A program made the position numbers and the translations under genes. DNA of 64,000 bases from Myxococcales bacterium (GTDB lineage Bacteria; Myxococcota_A; Bradymonadia; UBA7976; UBA1532), in contig JACKDL010000003.1 in NCBI GenBank assembly GCA_020633555.1, positions 62,001 through 126,000 on the forward strand, written 5' to 3'. Below are positions 56,434 to 64,000 of the stretch, in pieces. Position 1 is the stretch's first letter; the number at the start of each line of letters is the position of its first letter. A model generated the notes under the pieces. It was not told where the DNA came from, did no database searches, and saw only the letters and a list, made by a program, of their open reading frames with translations.

Positions 56434-56976
56434 GTGAGCGAGGCCACCGCCCCCCAGGCCCACATCCTCATCGTCGACGACGAGGAAGGCGTGCGCAACG
56501 CGCTGCGCCGGGTCCTGCGCAAGGAAGACTACCGCTTGTCCTTCGCCGGCTCGGCCGATGAGGCCCTGGAGTTCCTCAAGACCAGCCAGCCCGACGTCAT
56601 CCTCAGCGACCATCTCATGCCGGGCATGACCGGCCTCGAGATGCTCAAGCTCTGCCGCATGCGACACCCTCAGATCGGGCGGGTGGTGCTCACCGGGCAG
56701 GCCGAAATGGAGACGGTCATCCAGGCCATCAACGACGGCGAAGTGTTCCGCTTCCTCACCAAGCCCTGGAGCGACGAGGAGGTGAAGCTGACCCTGCACA
56801 TGGCGCTCACCCACGTCCGGGCCGAGCGCGAGCAGGCGCGCCTGCTCAGGCAGTTCGAGGGGCAGACCCGCGAGCTGCGCTCCCTGGAGGGCGATCACCC
56901 GGGCATCGGGAGCGTGACGCGCGATCACACCGGGGCGATCCTCATCGAGGACGACGAGACCCCCTCCGACGGCTGA
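56434..56976 (+). CDS. Single-domain-type response regulator
   Basis: 180 residues from GTG 56434, with GAGGAG 5 bases upstream. The receiver domain (about 10-130) has the acidic pair (IVDDEEG), phospho-acceptor Asp in VILSDHLMPGMTGLEM, and the switch Lys in FLTKPWSDEEV. The helix after it (VKLTLHMALTHVRAEREQARLLRQFE) continues into a ~50-residue tail (GSVTRDHTGAILIEDDETPSDG) without a recognisable output domain. It resembles RpfG/CheY-like stalk regulators. It precedes a histidine kinase gene by 16 bases. Confidence 0.88.
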   Translation: MSEATAPQAHILIVDDEEGVRNALRRVLRKEDYRLSFAGSADEALEFLKTSQPDVILSDHLMPGMTGLEMLKLCRMRHPQIGRVVLTGQAEMETVIQAINDGEVFRFLTKPWSDEEVKLTLHMALTHVRAEREQARLLRQFEGQTRELRSLEGDHPGIGSVTRDHTGAILIEDDETPSDG

Positions 56977-56992
56977 GCTCCGGGAGGGCCCC

Positions 56993-58135
56993 GTGGCCGA
57001 CCAAGACACCCTGGTGGACGCCCCCGCGCTCCTGGAGCCGGGCCTGCTAGAAGCGGTCATCGACCGCTGGCGGGCCACCTTTGACTCCATCCCCGATCCC
57101 ATCGTGCTGATCGATCAGGACTTCGCCGTCCGCCGCGCGAACCAGGCCGCCGTGGGCGAGGGCGACGTGCGCGAGGCGCTGGGCAGCCCCTGCCATCACC
57201 TGCTGTTCGGCCTGGATGCGCCCTGCGAGGGGTGCCCGGCGGTGAACCTGGCGGCGGGATCCACCGCCGACGCCGACGTGATCCCCCCGGGGGACGGCCG
57301 CACCTGGTCGGTGCACGTGGCCCCGCTGCATCCGCGGGGCGACGAGTCGGACGCGGCCTCGTGGCGGGTCTGCCAGCACCGCGATGTCACCGAGGCGCGG
57401 CGCCTCCAGCGCGAGGTGCTCCTGCTCGAGAAGCTGGCGGCAGTGGGCGAGCTCGCCAGCCATCTGGCCCACGAGCTCAACAACCCGCTCACCTCGATCA
57501 TCACCTTCGCCCAGCTCATGGGCCGCGGGCGCACGCCCCCCGAGCAGGTCACCGAGCTGGCCGGCGACATCGAGGTGCAGGCCCAGCGCTGCAGTCGCCT
57601 GGTGCGCAGCCTGTTGCAGTTTGGCCGCCCGGGACATGAGCCCGAGGTGGGGCGTCTGAACTTCGGCCCGCTCATCCAGGAGTGCCTGGACGTCTTCAGG
57701 ACCCAGTACGCCCACCAGAGCGACCTGGCGTTTGCCACCGAGGGCCTGGACGATCCGTCCCTGCCGCCCCTCTCGGGGGTGGCCGACGCCCTCCGCTCGC
57801 TGGTGATCAACCTGATCCAGAACGCCATCCTGTCCATGGGCAAGGCGGGGCGGATCACCCTCGCCCTGCGCCCGGTGGACGACGGCCACGCCCTGGAGCT
57901 GGCCGTCACCGACACCGGGCCGGGCGTCGCCCCGGAGCTCCGCGACCGGATCTTCGAGCCCTTCTACTCCACCCGCCCCCTGGGCAAGGGGACCGGCCTG
58001 GGCCTCGCCATCGTGCACAACGTGGTGCGCGATCACGGCGGCAGGGTCTGGGTCACCGACGGCCCCCAGGGCGGCGCCTGCTTCCGGGTGCGCCTGCCCG
58101 CCGCCCACGCCGCAGAGATCACGGACCGCCCATGA
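56993..58135 (+). CDS. PAS-domain sensor histidine kinase with Cys motif
   Basis: 380 residues from GTG 56993, with GGGAGG upstream. There is no membrane helix. The PAS-like sensory region (about 20-135) carries three Cys (67, 78, 81) in CHHLLFGLDAPCEGCP, suggesting metal, Fe-S or redox sensing. HisKA has the phospho-His in HLAHELNNPLTSI. The HATPase domain shows NLIQNAILSMG, DTGPGVAPELRDRIFEPF and GTGLGLAIVHNVV. Its stop overlaps the next gene, a sigma-54-type response regulator, so they form a signalling cassette. NtrB-like kinases have the same plan. Confidence 0.9.
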   Translation: MADQDTLVDAPALLEPGLLEAVIDRWRATFDSIPDPIVLIDQDFAVRRANQAAVGEGDVREALGSPCHHLLFGLDAPCEGCPAVNLAAGSTADADVIPPGDGRTWSVHVAPLHPRGDESDAASWRVCQHRDVTEARRLQREVLLLEKLAAVGELASHLAHELNNPLTSIITFAQLMGRGRTPPEQVTELAGDIEVQAQRCSRLVRSLLQFGRPGHEPEVGRLNFGPLIQECLDVFRTQYAHQSDLAFATEGLDDPSLPPLSGVADALRSLVINLIQNAILSMGKAGRITLALRPVDDGHALELAVTDTGPGVAPELRDRIFEPFYSTRPLGKGTGLGLAIVHNVVRDHGGRVWVTDGPQGGACFRVRLPAAHAAEITDRP

Positions 58136-59568
58136 CCACCATCGGCCAGCCCTACGACGAAGACGATCAGACCCGCGTGGTGGTGATCGACGACGAGACC
58201 CCGATCCTCAAAGCCTGGCGCTGGATGCTCCACGGCGACGAGTTCGGCATCGAGGGCTACACCCGCGGCAAGGACGCCATCGAGGCCATCGGCAACCGGC
58301 CCATCGACGTGGTGGTGACCGATGTCAAGATGCCGGGCATGAGTGGCTTCGACGTGCTCGCCTGGGTGAAGAAGGAGCGCCCCGACATCGAGGTGCTGGT
58401 GATGACCGGCGCCGGCAGCATCCCCGATGCGGTGCGCGCCATGCAGTCTGGCGCCTTCGACTACCTCACCAAGCCCTTCACCGAGATCGAGGAGTGCATC
58501 AACAAGGTGCGCCAGGCCGCGCGGCTGAAGCGCTTGCGCGCCGAGAACCGCGCCCTGCGGGAGCGGGTGGACGCCCCCCCCGAGTCCATCCTCCTCGACA
58601 GCCGCAGCCAGGCCATGAAGTCGGTGCTCACCCAGATCGACCAGTACGCCCGGGTGGACGCCAACGTGCTGGTGATGGGGCCGGTGGGCGCGGGGAAGGG
58701 GGTGGTGGCGCGCACCATCCACCAGCGCAGCGCCCGCCGCGAACAGCCCTTCGTGCCGGTGGACTGCGCCTCCATCGCCCCCGATCGGCTCGAGGCCGAG
58801 CTGCTGGGCTACGAGCCTGGGGCGTTGCCGGGGGCCCGCGACGCCGCGCCCGGGCTCTTCGAACTCGCCCACCGTGGGACCCTGTTCCTTGACGAACTCG
58901 ATCGCATGCCCGAGGCCATGCAGGTGCTGGTACTGAAGGTGCTGGAGTCGGGCAGCGTGCAGCGTGTGGGCGCCGCCGAGCCCACGCCGGTGGACGTGCG
59001 CGTCATCAGCGCCACGGCCCGGGACCTGGGCGATGCCGTCGAAGACGGGGACTTTCGCGCCGATCTGTACTTCCGCCTGAAGCTGCTGACGGTGAAGGTC
59101 CCGCCGCTCAACGAGCGCCCCGAGGACATCCCCCGGCTGGCCTACTCGTTCCTTCGGCGGGCGGCGCGGCGGCTGGGCAAGGAGGTCGAGACCATCGCCC
59201 CCGAGGCCATGGCGCTGCTCGAAGGCCACGACTGGAAGGGCAACCTGCGTGAGCTGGACCAGGTGCTCGAGGCGGGGCTCGTGTTCGAGACCGGGCCCGA
59301 GCTGACGGTGCGCCACCTGCCGGAGGAGCTCACCGGCACCCAGCGCTCGCCCATCAACAGCCTGGCGGCCCAGGTGGATTTGGATCTGCCGTTCCGCGAA
59401 GCGGTGGAGCGGGCGGAGCGGACCTTCCGGATCACCTACTTGACTGGGCTGATGAGCCGCTTCCGCAGCGTGTCGGCCGCCGCCCGTCACGCCCAGATGG
59501 ACCGCGCGAACTTCCGGCGGATGCTGCGCCGCTACGACATCACCGACTACCCCAAGGGCGACGGCTGA
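58132..59568 (+). CDS. NtrC-like response regulator with altered GAFTGA loop
   Basis: 478 residues from ATG 58132, overlapping the kinase stop (ATGA). Receiver: IDDETPILKAW, phospho-Asp in VVVTDVKMPGMSGFD, and FDYLTKPFTEIEE. AAA+: Walker A-like MGPVGAGKGVVART, Walker B GTLFLDELDRMP, and FRADLYFRLKLLTVKVPPL. The sigma-54-contact loop is GALPGA at residues 230-235 instead of GAFTGA; both the Phe and the Thr are lost. The C-terminal HTH is present (FRSVSAAARHAQMDRANFRRMLRRYDI). The loop change suggests it may not activate sigma-54 promoters in the usual way and could work as a repressor or with sigma-70 (inference). Confidence 0.9.
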   Translation: MTTIGQPYDEDDQTRVVVIDDETPILKAWRWMLHGDEFGIEGYTRGKDAIEAIGNRPIDVVVTDVKMPGMSGFDVLAWVKKERPDIEVLVMTGAGSIPDAVRAMQSGAFDYLTKPFTEIEECINKVRQAARLKRLRAENRALRERVDAPPESILLDSRSQAMKSVLTQIDQYARVDANVLVMGPVGAGKGVVARTIHQRSARREQPFVPVDCASIAPDRLEAELLGYEPGALPGARDAAPGLFELAHRGTLFLDELDRMPEAMQVLVLKVLESGSVQRVGAAEPTPVDVRVISATARDLGDAVEDGDFRADLYFRLKLLTVKVPPLNERPEDIPRLAYSFLRRAARRLGKEVETIAPEAMALLEGHDWKGNLRELDQVLEAGLVFETGPELTVRHLPEELTGTQRSPINSLAAQVDLDLPFREAVERAERTFRITYLTGLMSRFRSVSAAARHAQMDRANFRRMLRRYDITDYPKGDG

Positions 59569-59592
59569 GCCCGGGCCGGTGGATTGGTCGGC

Positions 59593-60066
59593 TCAGTCGC
59601 GGTGGTAGGGCAAGCCCGCCCACAGGGTCCCGGCTCGGTAGATCTGCTCCATCACCACCACCCGCGCCAGCTCGTGCGGCATGGTGGCGGGCCCAAGCCC
59701 CCACAGGCGATCGGCCCGTTCGCGCAGGGCGGGGTCGAGCCCGTCCGGCCCGCCGATGACGAAGGCCACCGAGCGCCGCCCGCTGTCGCGCAGCTCGCCC
59801 AGCCAGTCGGCGAAGGCCCGGGAGCTCAAGCCCTTGCCCCGCTCGTCCAGGCACACCACCACCTCGGCGCCCTCGAGGGCCGCGGCGATGCCTTCGGCCT
59901 CCTTGGCCATGGCCTGGGCGGCGGGCTCACCCTTCCGGCGGGGGACGTCGCGCACCTCGTGCACGTCGATGGGCAGCAGGCGTTGGCTGCGGCGCTGGTA
60001 GTCGGTGCAGGCGTCGGCGGCCCAGCCCTTCTTCAGCCGGCCCACCGCCACCACGCGGGCCCTCAC
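59593..60066 (-). CDS. rlmH: 23S rRNA (pseudouridine1915-N3)-methyltransferase
   Basis: 157 residues, the family size, from GTG 60066, overlapping the rsfS stop. The SPOUT knot motifs are clear: VVVCLDERGKGLSSRAFADWL, VAFVIGGPDGLDPALRERAD and the C-terminal MPHELARVVVMEQIYRA with the final PYHRD. RlmH methylates pseudouridine 1915 in helix 69 on assembled 70S ribosomes using SAM. The order proA-rsfS-rlmH is a familiar conserved string, though nadD, often between proA and rsfS, is absent here. Confidence 0.96.
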   Translation of the reverse strand: MRARVVAVGRLKKGWAADACTDYQRRSQRLLPIDVHEVRDVPRRKGEPAAQAMAKEAEGIAAALEGAEVVVCLDERGKGLSSRAFADWLGELRDSGRRSVAFVIGGPDGLDPALRERADRLWGLGPATMPHELARVVVMEQIYRAGTLWAGLPYHRD

Positions 60067-60425
60067 TCGGCGCGGGCCTCGGGCGTCGGGTACAGCTCGC
60101 GGGGCGCCTCACCCCACAGCGTCTCGAGGTCGTAGTAGTTGCGCTCGTCGTTGCGGAACAGGTGCACCACCACGTCGCCGTAGTCGATGAGCGCCCAGTG
60201 GCCCTTCTCGACGCCCTCGCGCCCGATGGGGCGGATGCCCGAGTTGCGGCCGGCCCGCTCCAGGGTGTCCGCCAGGGCGCGCACCTGGCGCTCGTTGCGC
60301 CCGCTGGCCACCAGGAAGAAGGACGTGTAGCCCACGAGCTGCTCCACATCGAGCAGCACGATGTCCTCGGCCTGTCGGTCGTGGAGGACCTCTGCCAAGG
60401 CCAGGGCGAGTTGTTTCGGCTCCAT
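60063..60425 (-). CDS. rsfS: Ribosome silencing factor
   Basis: 120 residues from ATG 60425, overlapping the proA stop (TGATG). Family blocks are LALALAEVLHDRQAEDIVLLDVEQL, SFFLVASGRNERQVRALADTLE, GVEKGHWALIDYGDVVVHLF and YYDLETLWGEAP. RsfS binds uL14 on the large subunit and blocks joining with the small subunit when nutrients fall. It is in the proA-rsfS-rlmH operon. Confidence 0.97.
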   Translation of the reverse strand: MEPKQLALALAEVLHDRQAEDIVLLDVEQLVGYTSFFLVASGRNERQVRALADTLERAGRNSGIRPIGREGVEKGHWALIDYGDVVVHLFRNDERNYYDLETLWGEAPRELYPTPEARAE

Positions 60426-61696
60426 CACTGCCTCGTCTGGCCGTCGCCAGTGATCACATACTTGCGGGTGGTCAGATCGTTGACCCCCATGGGCCCGTAG
60501 GCGTGGAGGCGGGTGGTGCTGATGCCGATCTCGGCACCCAGGCCCATCTGCCCGCCGTCGCTGAAGCGGGTGCTGGCGTTGGCCACCACCACCGAGCTGT
60601 TCACCTCGGTGAGGAAGCGGCGCACCGCGCTGTAGTCTTCGCTGATGATCGCTTCTGTGTGATCGCTGCCATACGCCTCGATGTGGGCGATGGCACCGTC
60701 CAGGTCATCCACCACGCGCACGGCCAGGATCAGATCCAGGAACTCGGCGTGCCAGTCGGCCTCGGTGGCCGCCTTGGCGGTGGGCACCAGGGCTCGGGTC
60801 CGCGCGCAGCCGCGCAGCTCCACCCCCGCCGCCTGCAGCTCCGCCGCCACCCGGGGCAGGAAGCGCGGTGCGGCGTCCACGTGCACCAGCAGGGTCTCCA
60901 TGGCGTTGCAGACTCCCGGCCGCTGCACCTTCGCGTTCATCGCGATGGCCGCCGCCTTGTCGAAGTCCGCCGCCCGATCCACGAACACGTGGCAGACGCC
61001 CTTGTAGTGCTTGATGACCGGCACCCGGCTGTGGGCGGTGACGAAGCGGATCAGCGCCTCGCCGCCCCGCGGGATGATCACGTCCAGGTGATCCTCGGCC
61101 TCGAGCATCGCGTGGATCCACGCCCGGTCGGTGCTCGGCAGGGCCATCACCGCGTCCGCCGGCAGGCCGGCCGCCGTGAGCGCCTCGCGCAGCACGTCCA
61201 AGATGGCCTGATTGCTGTGCGCCGCCTCGCTGCCGCCCCGCAGGAACACCGCGTTGCCGCTCTTCAAGCACAGCCCCGCCGCGTCCGCGGTGACGTTGGG
61301 GCGGGCCTCGTAGATGATCCCGATGACGCCGAGCGGGATGCGCACCTGGGCCACCCGGATGCCGTTGGGGCGCGTGCGCTCGCCGAGCACCTCGCCGATG
61401 GGATCGGGCAGGGCCGCGATCTCGCGCAGGCCGCTGGCCATGCCAGCCACGCGATCCGCGGTGAGCTTCAGCCGGTCGCGCATGGCCCCGGTGATGCCCT
61501 TGTCGTCGGCCCGGGCCAGATCCTTGGCGTTGGCGGCCAGGATCGCGTCCGTCGCCCCGTCGAGGGCGTCGGCCATGCCCAGCAGCGCCGCGGTCCGCTG
61601 ACGGCCCGGCGCCCGCGCCACCGCCCGCGCCGCCGCCCGGGCGCGCCGGCCCAGGGCGTCCATCTCGTCGCGGTGCGCTGCGCTCAGATCGCTCAT
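60425..61696 (-). CDS. proA: Gamma-glutamyl phosphate reductase
   Basis: 423 residues from ATG 61696; a TTG further upstream would add 14 residues. The aldehyde-dehydrogenase-superfamily fold is plain: IPLGVIGIIYEARPNVT, SGNAVFLRGGSEAAHSN, and the catalytic Cys in VQRPGVCNAMETLLVH. RFSDGGQMGLGAEIGIST and GPMGVNDLTT near the end are diagnostic. It reduces glutamyl 5-phosphate with NADPH to glutamate semialdehyde, the second proline step, partnering with proB. First gene of the operon with rsfS and rlmH. Confidence 0.98.
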   Translation of the reverse strand: MSDLSAAHRDEMDALGRRARAAARAVARAPGRQRTAALLGMADALDGATDAILAANAKDLARADDKGITGAMRDRLKLTADRVAGMASGLREIAALPDPIGEVLGERTRPNGIRVAQVRIPLGVIGIIYEARPNVTADAAGLCLKSGNAVFLRGGSEAAHSNQAILDVLREALTAAGLPADAVMALPSTDRAWIHAMLEAEDHLDVIIPRGGEALIRFVTAHSRVPVIKHYKGVCHVFVDRAADFDKAAAIAMNAKVQRPGVCNAMETLLVHVDAAPRFLPRVAAELQAAGVELRGCARTRALVPTAKAATEADWHAEFLDLILAVRVVDDLDGAIAHIEAYGSDHTEAIISEDYSAVRRFLTEVNSSVVVANASTRFSDGGQMGLGAEIGISTTRLHAYGPMGVNDLTTRKYVITGDGQTRQ

Positions 61697-61766
61697 CAAC
61701 CGCTCGCTCGCGCCCTGTGGCGCCGGAAGTTGCCGCAAAACCGGCAGGGTGGTCTAAGATGCCGAC

Positions 61767-62807
61767 ATGCGCAAGACCTGCATGTTTATTGGGGCCCTGT
61801 GGGCCGCCGCGACCTTGGGCTGCTCCGACGTCGACGACGGGAGCGGGTCCGGGCAGATGGGCACCGACGACGCCCGCGTGGCCGCGGATCGGGGCCTCGA
61901 TCCCGACCTGGGCGGCGCGGGTGGCATGGGCGGTGCCGGCGGCGAAGGCGGCGCGGGCGGCATGGGCGGCGCCGGCGGCGCGGGCGGCGCCGGGGGCATG
62001 GGCGGTGAGGGCGGCGCCGGCGGCGAAGGCGGCGCCGGGGGCATGGGCGGTGAGGGCGGCGCCGGGGGCGAAGGTGGCGCCGGGGGCGCCGGCGGGGGGC
62101 CGGTCCCCGAGCCGCTGGTGGCGGCCATCATCCTCACCGAGACGCCCCAGGCCATGCAGTCCAGCGCCAGCGTCTCGGTGCTCGAGCCGGGTGAGCTGCC
62201 CAACGCGCCCGGGTGCGTCGTCCAGCAGGTGAACCCGAACGACATGACCCCCGCCACGCCCTCATACGACGCGGGCACGGTCACGGTCGGCGGGGTGAAC
62301 GGGGGCGCGCTGGTGTTCGACCGCGGCGCCGATGGCCACTACGCGGCCGATCGGGCCCCTGGGCAGGATCTCTTCGCCGACGGCGCCCAGATCACGGCCA
62401 CCGCCACGGGCGGCTCCGGCGTCGGGGCCTTCGAGGTGTCGGTCACGGCCCCGAGCACGATCCAGATTCAGGCCCCGTCGGGCATTGGCGCGAGCGCCGA
62501 TCGCGATCAGGACTACGAGGTCCGCTGGGCGGCCGGCACGGCCGATCAGGTGCTGCTCACGATCTTCCCCACCGCGCCTTTCTCGGTGGATCCCATCGCC
62601 GGCAACTGGATCTTCTGCGCCAGCGGCGACAGCGGTTCCATCACGGTGCCGTCGGACGCGCTGTCCCGGCTCCCGTCGGCCCCGCTCGGGCAGTCCACGC
62701 TGGTGGTGTTGACCCGCTTCGCGGTCACCGATGCCCCCGTGGGTGCCGACACGGCGGTGATCACGGTGACCACCACCGCAGGCGCCCCGCTCACCGTCAC
62801 GAACTGA
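61767..62807 (+). CDS. Lipoprotein with Gly-rich repeat tether
   Basis: 346 residues from ATG 61767. The signal peptide ends in a lipobox (WAAATLGC, then SDVDD). A 63-residue region of Gly-Gly-Ala-Gly-Gly-Met/Glu units follows, then a beta-rich domain. The domain contains PNAPGCVVQQVNPND, VTVGGVNGGALVFDRG, a VTAPSTIQIQAPSGIG strand set and VRWAAGTADQVLLTIFP, rather like C2/PPC-type surface beta domains, with one Cys pair (GC...FCAS). It shares the Gly-repeat tether style with the Cys-rich lipoprotein at the other end of the window. Function unknown. It is divergent from proA. Confidence 0.7.
   Translation: MRKTCMFIGALWAAATLGCSDVDDGSGSGQMGTDDARVAADRGLDPDLGGAGGMGGAGGEGGAGGMGGAGGAGGAGGMGGEGGAGGEGGAGGMGGEGGAGGEGGAGGAGGGPVPEPLVAAIILTETPQAMQSSASVSVLEPGELPNAPGCVVQQVNPNDMTPATPSYDAGTVTVGGVNGGALVFDRGADGHYAADRAPGQDLFADGAQITATATGGSGVGAFEVSVTAPSTIQIQAPSGIGASADRDQDYEVRWAAGTADQVLLTIFPTAPFSVDPIAGNWIFCASGDSGSITVPSDALSRLPSAPLGQSTLVVLTRFAVTDAPVGADTAVITVTTTAGAPLTVTN
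61911..62099 (+). repeat. Imperfect Gly-rich tandem repeat region
   Basis: Coding repeats of roughly 9/18-base units (variants of GGCGGCGCCGGG-CATG and GGCGGCGCCGGC-GAA) encode Gly/Ala with alternating Met and Glu over 63 codons. Units are less uniform than in the other Gly-rich gene, implying an older array. Confidence 0.85.
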
Positions 62808-62838
62808 GGGCGCCGCCGCGTCCCCAGGTTGCCGGGCC

Positions 62839-63900
62839 TCACACGCGGTAGCGGCTGAGCTGCTTGACCACCATCGGCCGGCCAGCCTCGCCCAGGGGCA
62901 GCGCCACCCGGAACGTGCTCCCCACCCCTTCCTGCACTTCCAGGCTCAACTCGCCCCCATGGGTGGCCACGATGTTGTGGCTGATGGCGAGCCCGAGCCC
63001 CGATCCAACGCCGATGTCCTTGGTGGTGAAGAAGGGCTCGAAGATCCGGTCGCGCACCTCGGCAGGGACGCCCCCGCAGTCGTCGGTGAAGCGGACCTCG
63101 ACCCCGCCCGGCGTGGCCCGCGTGCTCACCCGTAACGATCGCAGCTCGCCCTCGGCCGCCTGGGCGGCGTTCACGGCCAGGTTCATGAAGACCTGCTCGA
63201 GCTGGGTGGGCAGGCAGGCGATGGGCGGCAGGCCCGGGGCCAGATCCACCTGCAGCCGCAGTGACCGCTTCCACTTGCTCTCGGTGAGCAGCAGCGCGCC
63301 CTCCACCAGGCTGTTCAGATCGGCGATCTGTGCGGTCACCGTGTCGCTGTGGACGAAGCTCTTGAGGCCCTTGATGATCTTGGCAACCCGCTCGAAGGCG
63401 CCGTCGATCTCCTTGGCCATCTGGGGGAGATCCACGCGGATGTCCTCGAGCCCCTTCGACTCGGCCAGCGCCTGCCCTCGGTCCGCCGACTGGCCGTAAC
63501 CATCCACCACCGCCAGCAGGTCCTGGGCGTACTCCACCAGCACCCGGATGTTCGATGAGGCGTAGCCGAGCGGGTTGTTGATCTCGTGGGCGATGCCCGA
63601 GGCCAGCACCCCCAGCGAGGCCATCTTCTCGGCGTTCATCAACCGGCGCTCGCGGCTGGCCACCCGGTCCTCGAGGACGGCGTTCAGCGCCACGAGCTGG
63701 GCGCGCTCGGCTTCGAGGCGCGCGCGCTTGATCTCGGCGGCGTGGGCCCGCTGCCGAGCGCGATCGAGCTGACGGTGGACCGCGGTGTGTGCGCCCTGGT
63801 CATACAGCGCCTGGACCTTGGCCTTGAGCACCTCGACCGTCTGCTCGGCCGCGCGCGCGCGCGCCTCCCAGTCCACCATGGGATCGGTGGGGGCGCTCAC
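62839..63900 (-). CDS. Histidine kinase with coiled-coil input, coupled to FIST protein
   Basis: 353 residues from GTG 63900, overlapping the stop of the upstream FIST-domain gene (GTGA). The N-terminal ~90 residues are a long charged coiled coil (AAEQTVEVLKAKVQ, AHAAEIKRARLEAERAQLV). HisKA phospho-His is in SGIAHEINNPLGYASSN. The ATPase domain has NLAVNAAQAAEG, DDCGGVPAEVRDRIFEPFF and GSGLGLAISHNIV. There is no membrane helix or other sensor domain of its own; the signal likely comes from the FIST partner. Its output partner is not in the window. Confidence 0.9.
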   Translation of the reverse strand: MSAPTDPMVDWEARARAAEQTVEVLKAKVQALYDQGAHTAVHRQLDRARQRAHAAEIKRARLEAERAQLVALNAVLEDRVASRERRLMNAEKMASLGVLASGIAHEINNPLGYASSNIRVLVEYAQDLLAVVDGYGQSADRGQALAESKGLEDIRVDLPQMAKEIDGAFERVAKIIKGLKSFVHSDTVTAQIADLNSLVEGALLLTESKWKRSLRLQVDLAPGLPPIACLPTQLEQVFMNLAVNAAQAAEGELRSLRVSTRATPGGVEVRFTDDCGGVPAEVRDRIFEPFFTTKDIGVGSGLGLAISHNIVATHGGELSLEVQEGVGSTFRVALPLGEAGRPMVVKQLSRYRV

Positions 63901-64000
63901 GGTTCACCCCCCAGGGTCAGCGCCACCAGCGTCTGGTTGATGTGAACGCCCATGAACTGTTCGCCGTACGTGTCGAAGCCAGCCACGGTGGTGGCGCTGC
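63897..64000 (-). CDS. FIST-domain sensor protein, C-terminal fragment
   Basis: Only the last ~34 codons are present; the gene enters from beyond the right edge. The peptide AGFDTYGEQFMGVHINQTL matches the end of the FIST_C domain, which in family members reads G-F-x-T-Y-G-E...H-N-Q-T. FIST domains sense small ligands such as amino acids and transduce to kinases or cyclases. The GTGA overlap with the downstream kinase fits that role. The call rests on a short segment. Confidence 0.6.
   Translation of the reverse strand, partial: SATTVAGFDTYGEQFMGVHINQTLVALTLGGEP

Noticed and set aside
43072..61696. proB-proA as one operon
   Set aside because: They are about 16 kb apart on opposite strands, each coupled to unrelated neighbours.

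Overview
The window is very GC-rich, densely packed DNA with 51 recognisable genes (two cut by the edges) and no rRNA, tRNA, phage, transposon or CRISPR signal. Several traits point to a myxobacterium-like member of the Myxococcota (inference from gene content only). These are a sigma-54 activator with an N-terminal FHA domain, many secreted lipoproteins with PPC-like or Cys-rich repeat domains and low-complexity Gly-rich linkers, FadL and TonB-dependent outer-membrane proteins (so a Gram-negative envelope), many two-component proteins, a TonB-C/receptor fusion and a DUF4912-GH57 pair. GTG starts and ATGA/GTGA stop-start overlaps are common, so most clusters look like translationally coupled operons.

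Layout. 0-2.5 kb: the start of an MBOAT acyltransferase with its SGNH-like partner (glycan O-acylation) and class I aldolase fbaB. 2.8-7.3 kb: an envelope operon (FadL-type barrel, duplicated-domain lipoprotein, small VTT-like membrane protein, Cys-rich lipoprotein with Gly-rich tandem repeats). 7.3-10.4 kb: a methyltransferase, a PPC lipoprotein and an uncharacterised pair, one of which resembles DUF4347. 10.6-18.2 kb: a two-component system divergent from a complete heavy-metal RND efflux operon. 18.1-23.6 kb: a repeat lipoprotein, a NifU-like protein, an acyl-CoA dehydrogenase, a PP2C phosphatase and an M20 amidohydrolase. 23.7-33.1 kb: an FHA-GAF sigma-54 activator with ApbE, a membrane-fused spermidine-synthase-like protein with a class III nucleotide cyclase, an envelope protein and a diiron protein.

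33.2-36.4 kb is the most unusual block: two ArsA/Get3-like ATPases whose nucleotide sites are degenerate in complementary ways, a thioredoxin-fold lipoprotein and a MESH1-like (p)ppGpp hydrolase, all overlapping. 36.5-40.1 kb: a TonB-C/TonB-dependent receptor fusion with a lipoprotein. 40.1-46.1 kb: metK, a membrane-anchored PD-(D/E)XK-like protein, a lipoprotein with proB, comF, and truD with a probable CTG start. 46.1-53.2 kb: an EMO/EtfD-type membrane FeS oxidoreductase, an M28 peptidase, a lipoprotein, a Tim44-like protein and a UvrD-type helicase. 53.2-53.6 kb: a hairpin-rich non-coding interval. 53.6-56.2 kb: GH57 glycogen branching enzyme with a DUF4912 protein carrying a histone-like tail. 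56.4-59.6 kb: a response regulator, histidine kinase and degenerate sigma-54 activator in one cassette. 59.6-64 kb: rlmH-rsfS-proA, a Gly-rich lipoprotein, and a histidine kinase behind the end of a FIST-domain protein.

Functional threads: acyl-CoA dehydrogenase electrons could pass through ETF (not in the window) to the EMO-type oxidoreductase. proB and proA give the first two proline-synthesis steps from separate loci. Envelope lipoproteins are repeatedly paired with outer-membrane proteins.
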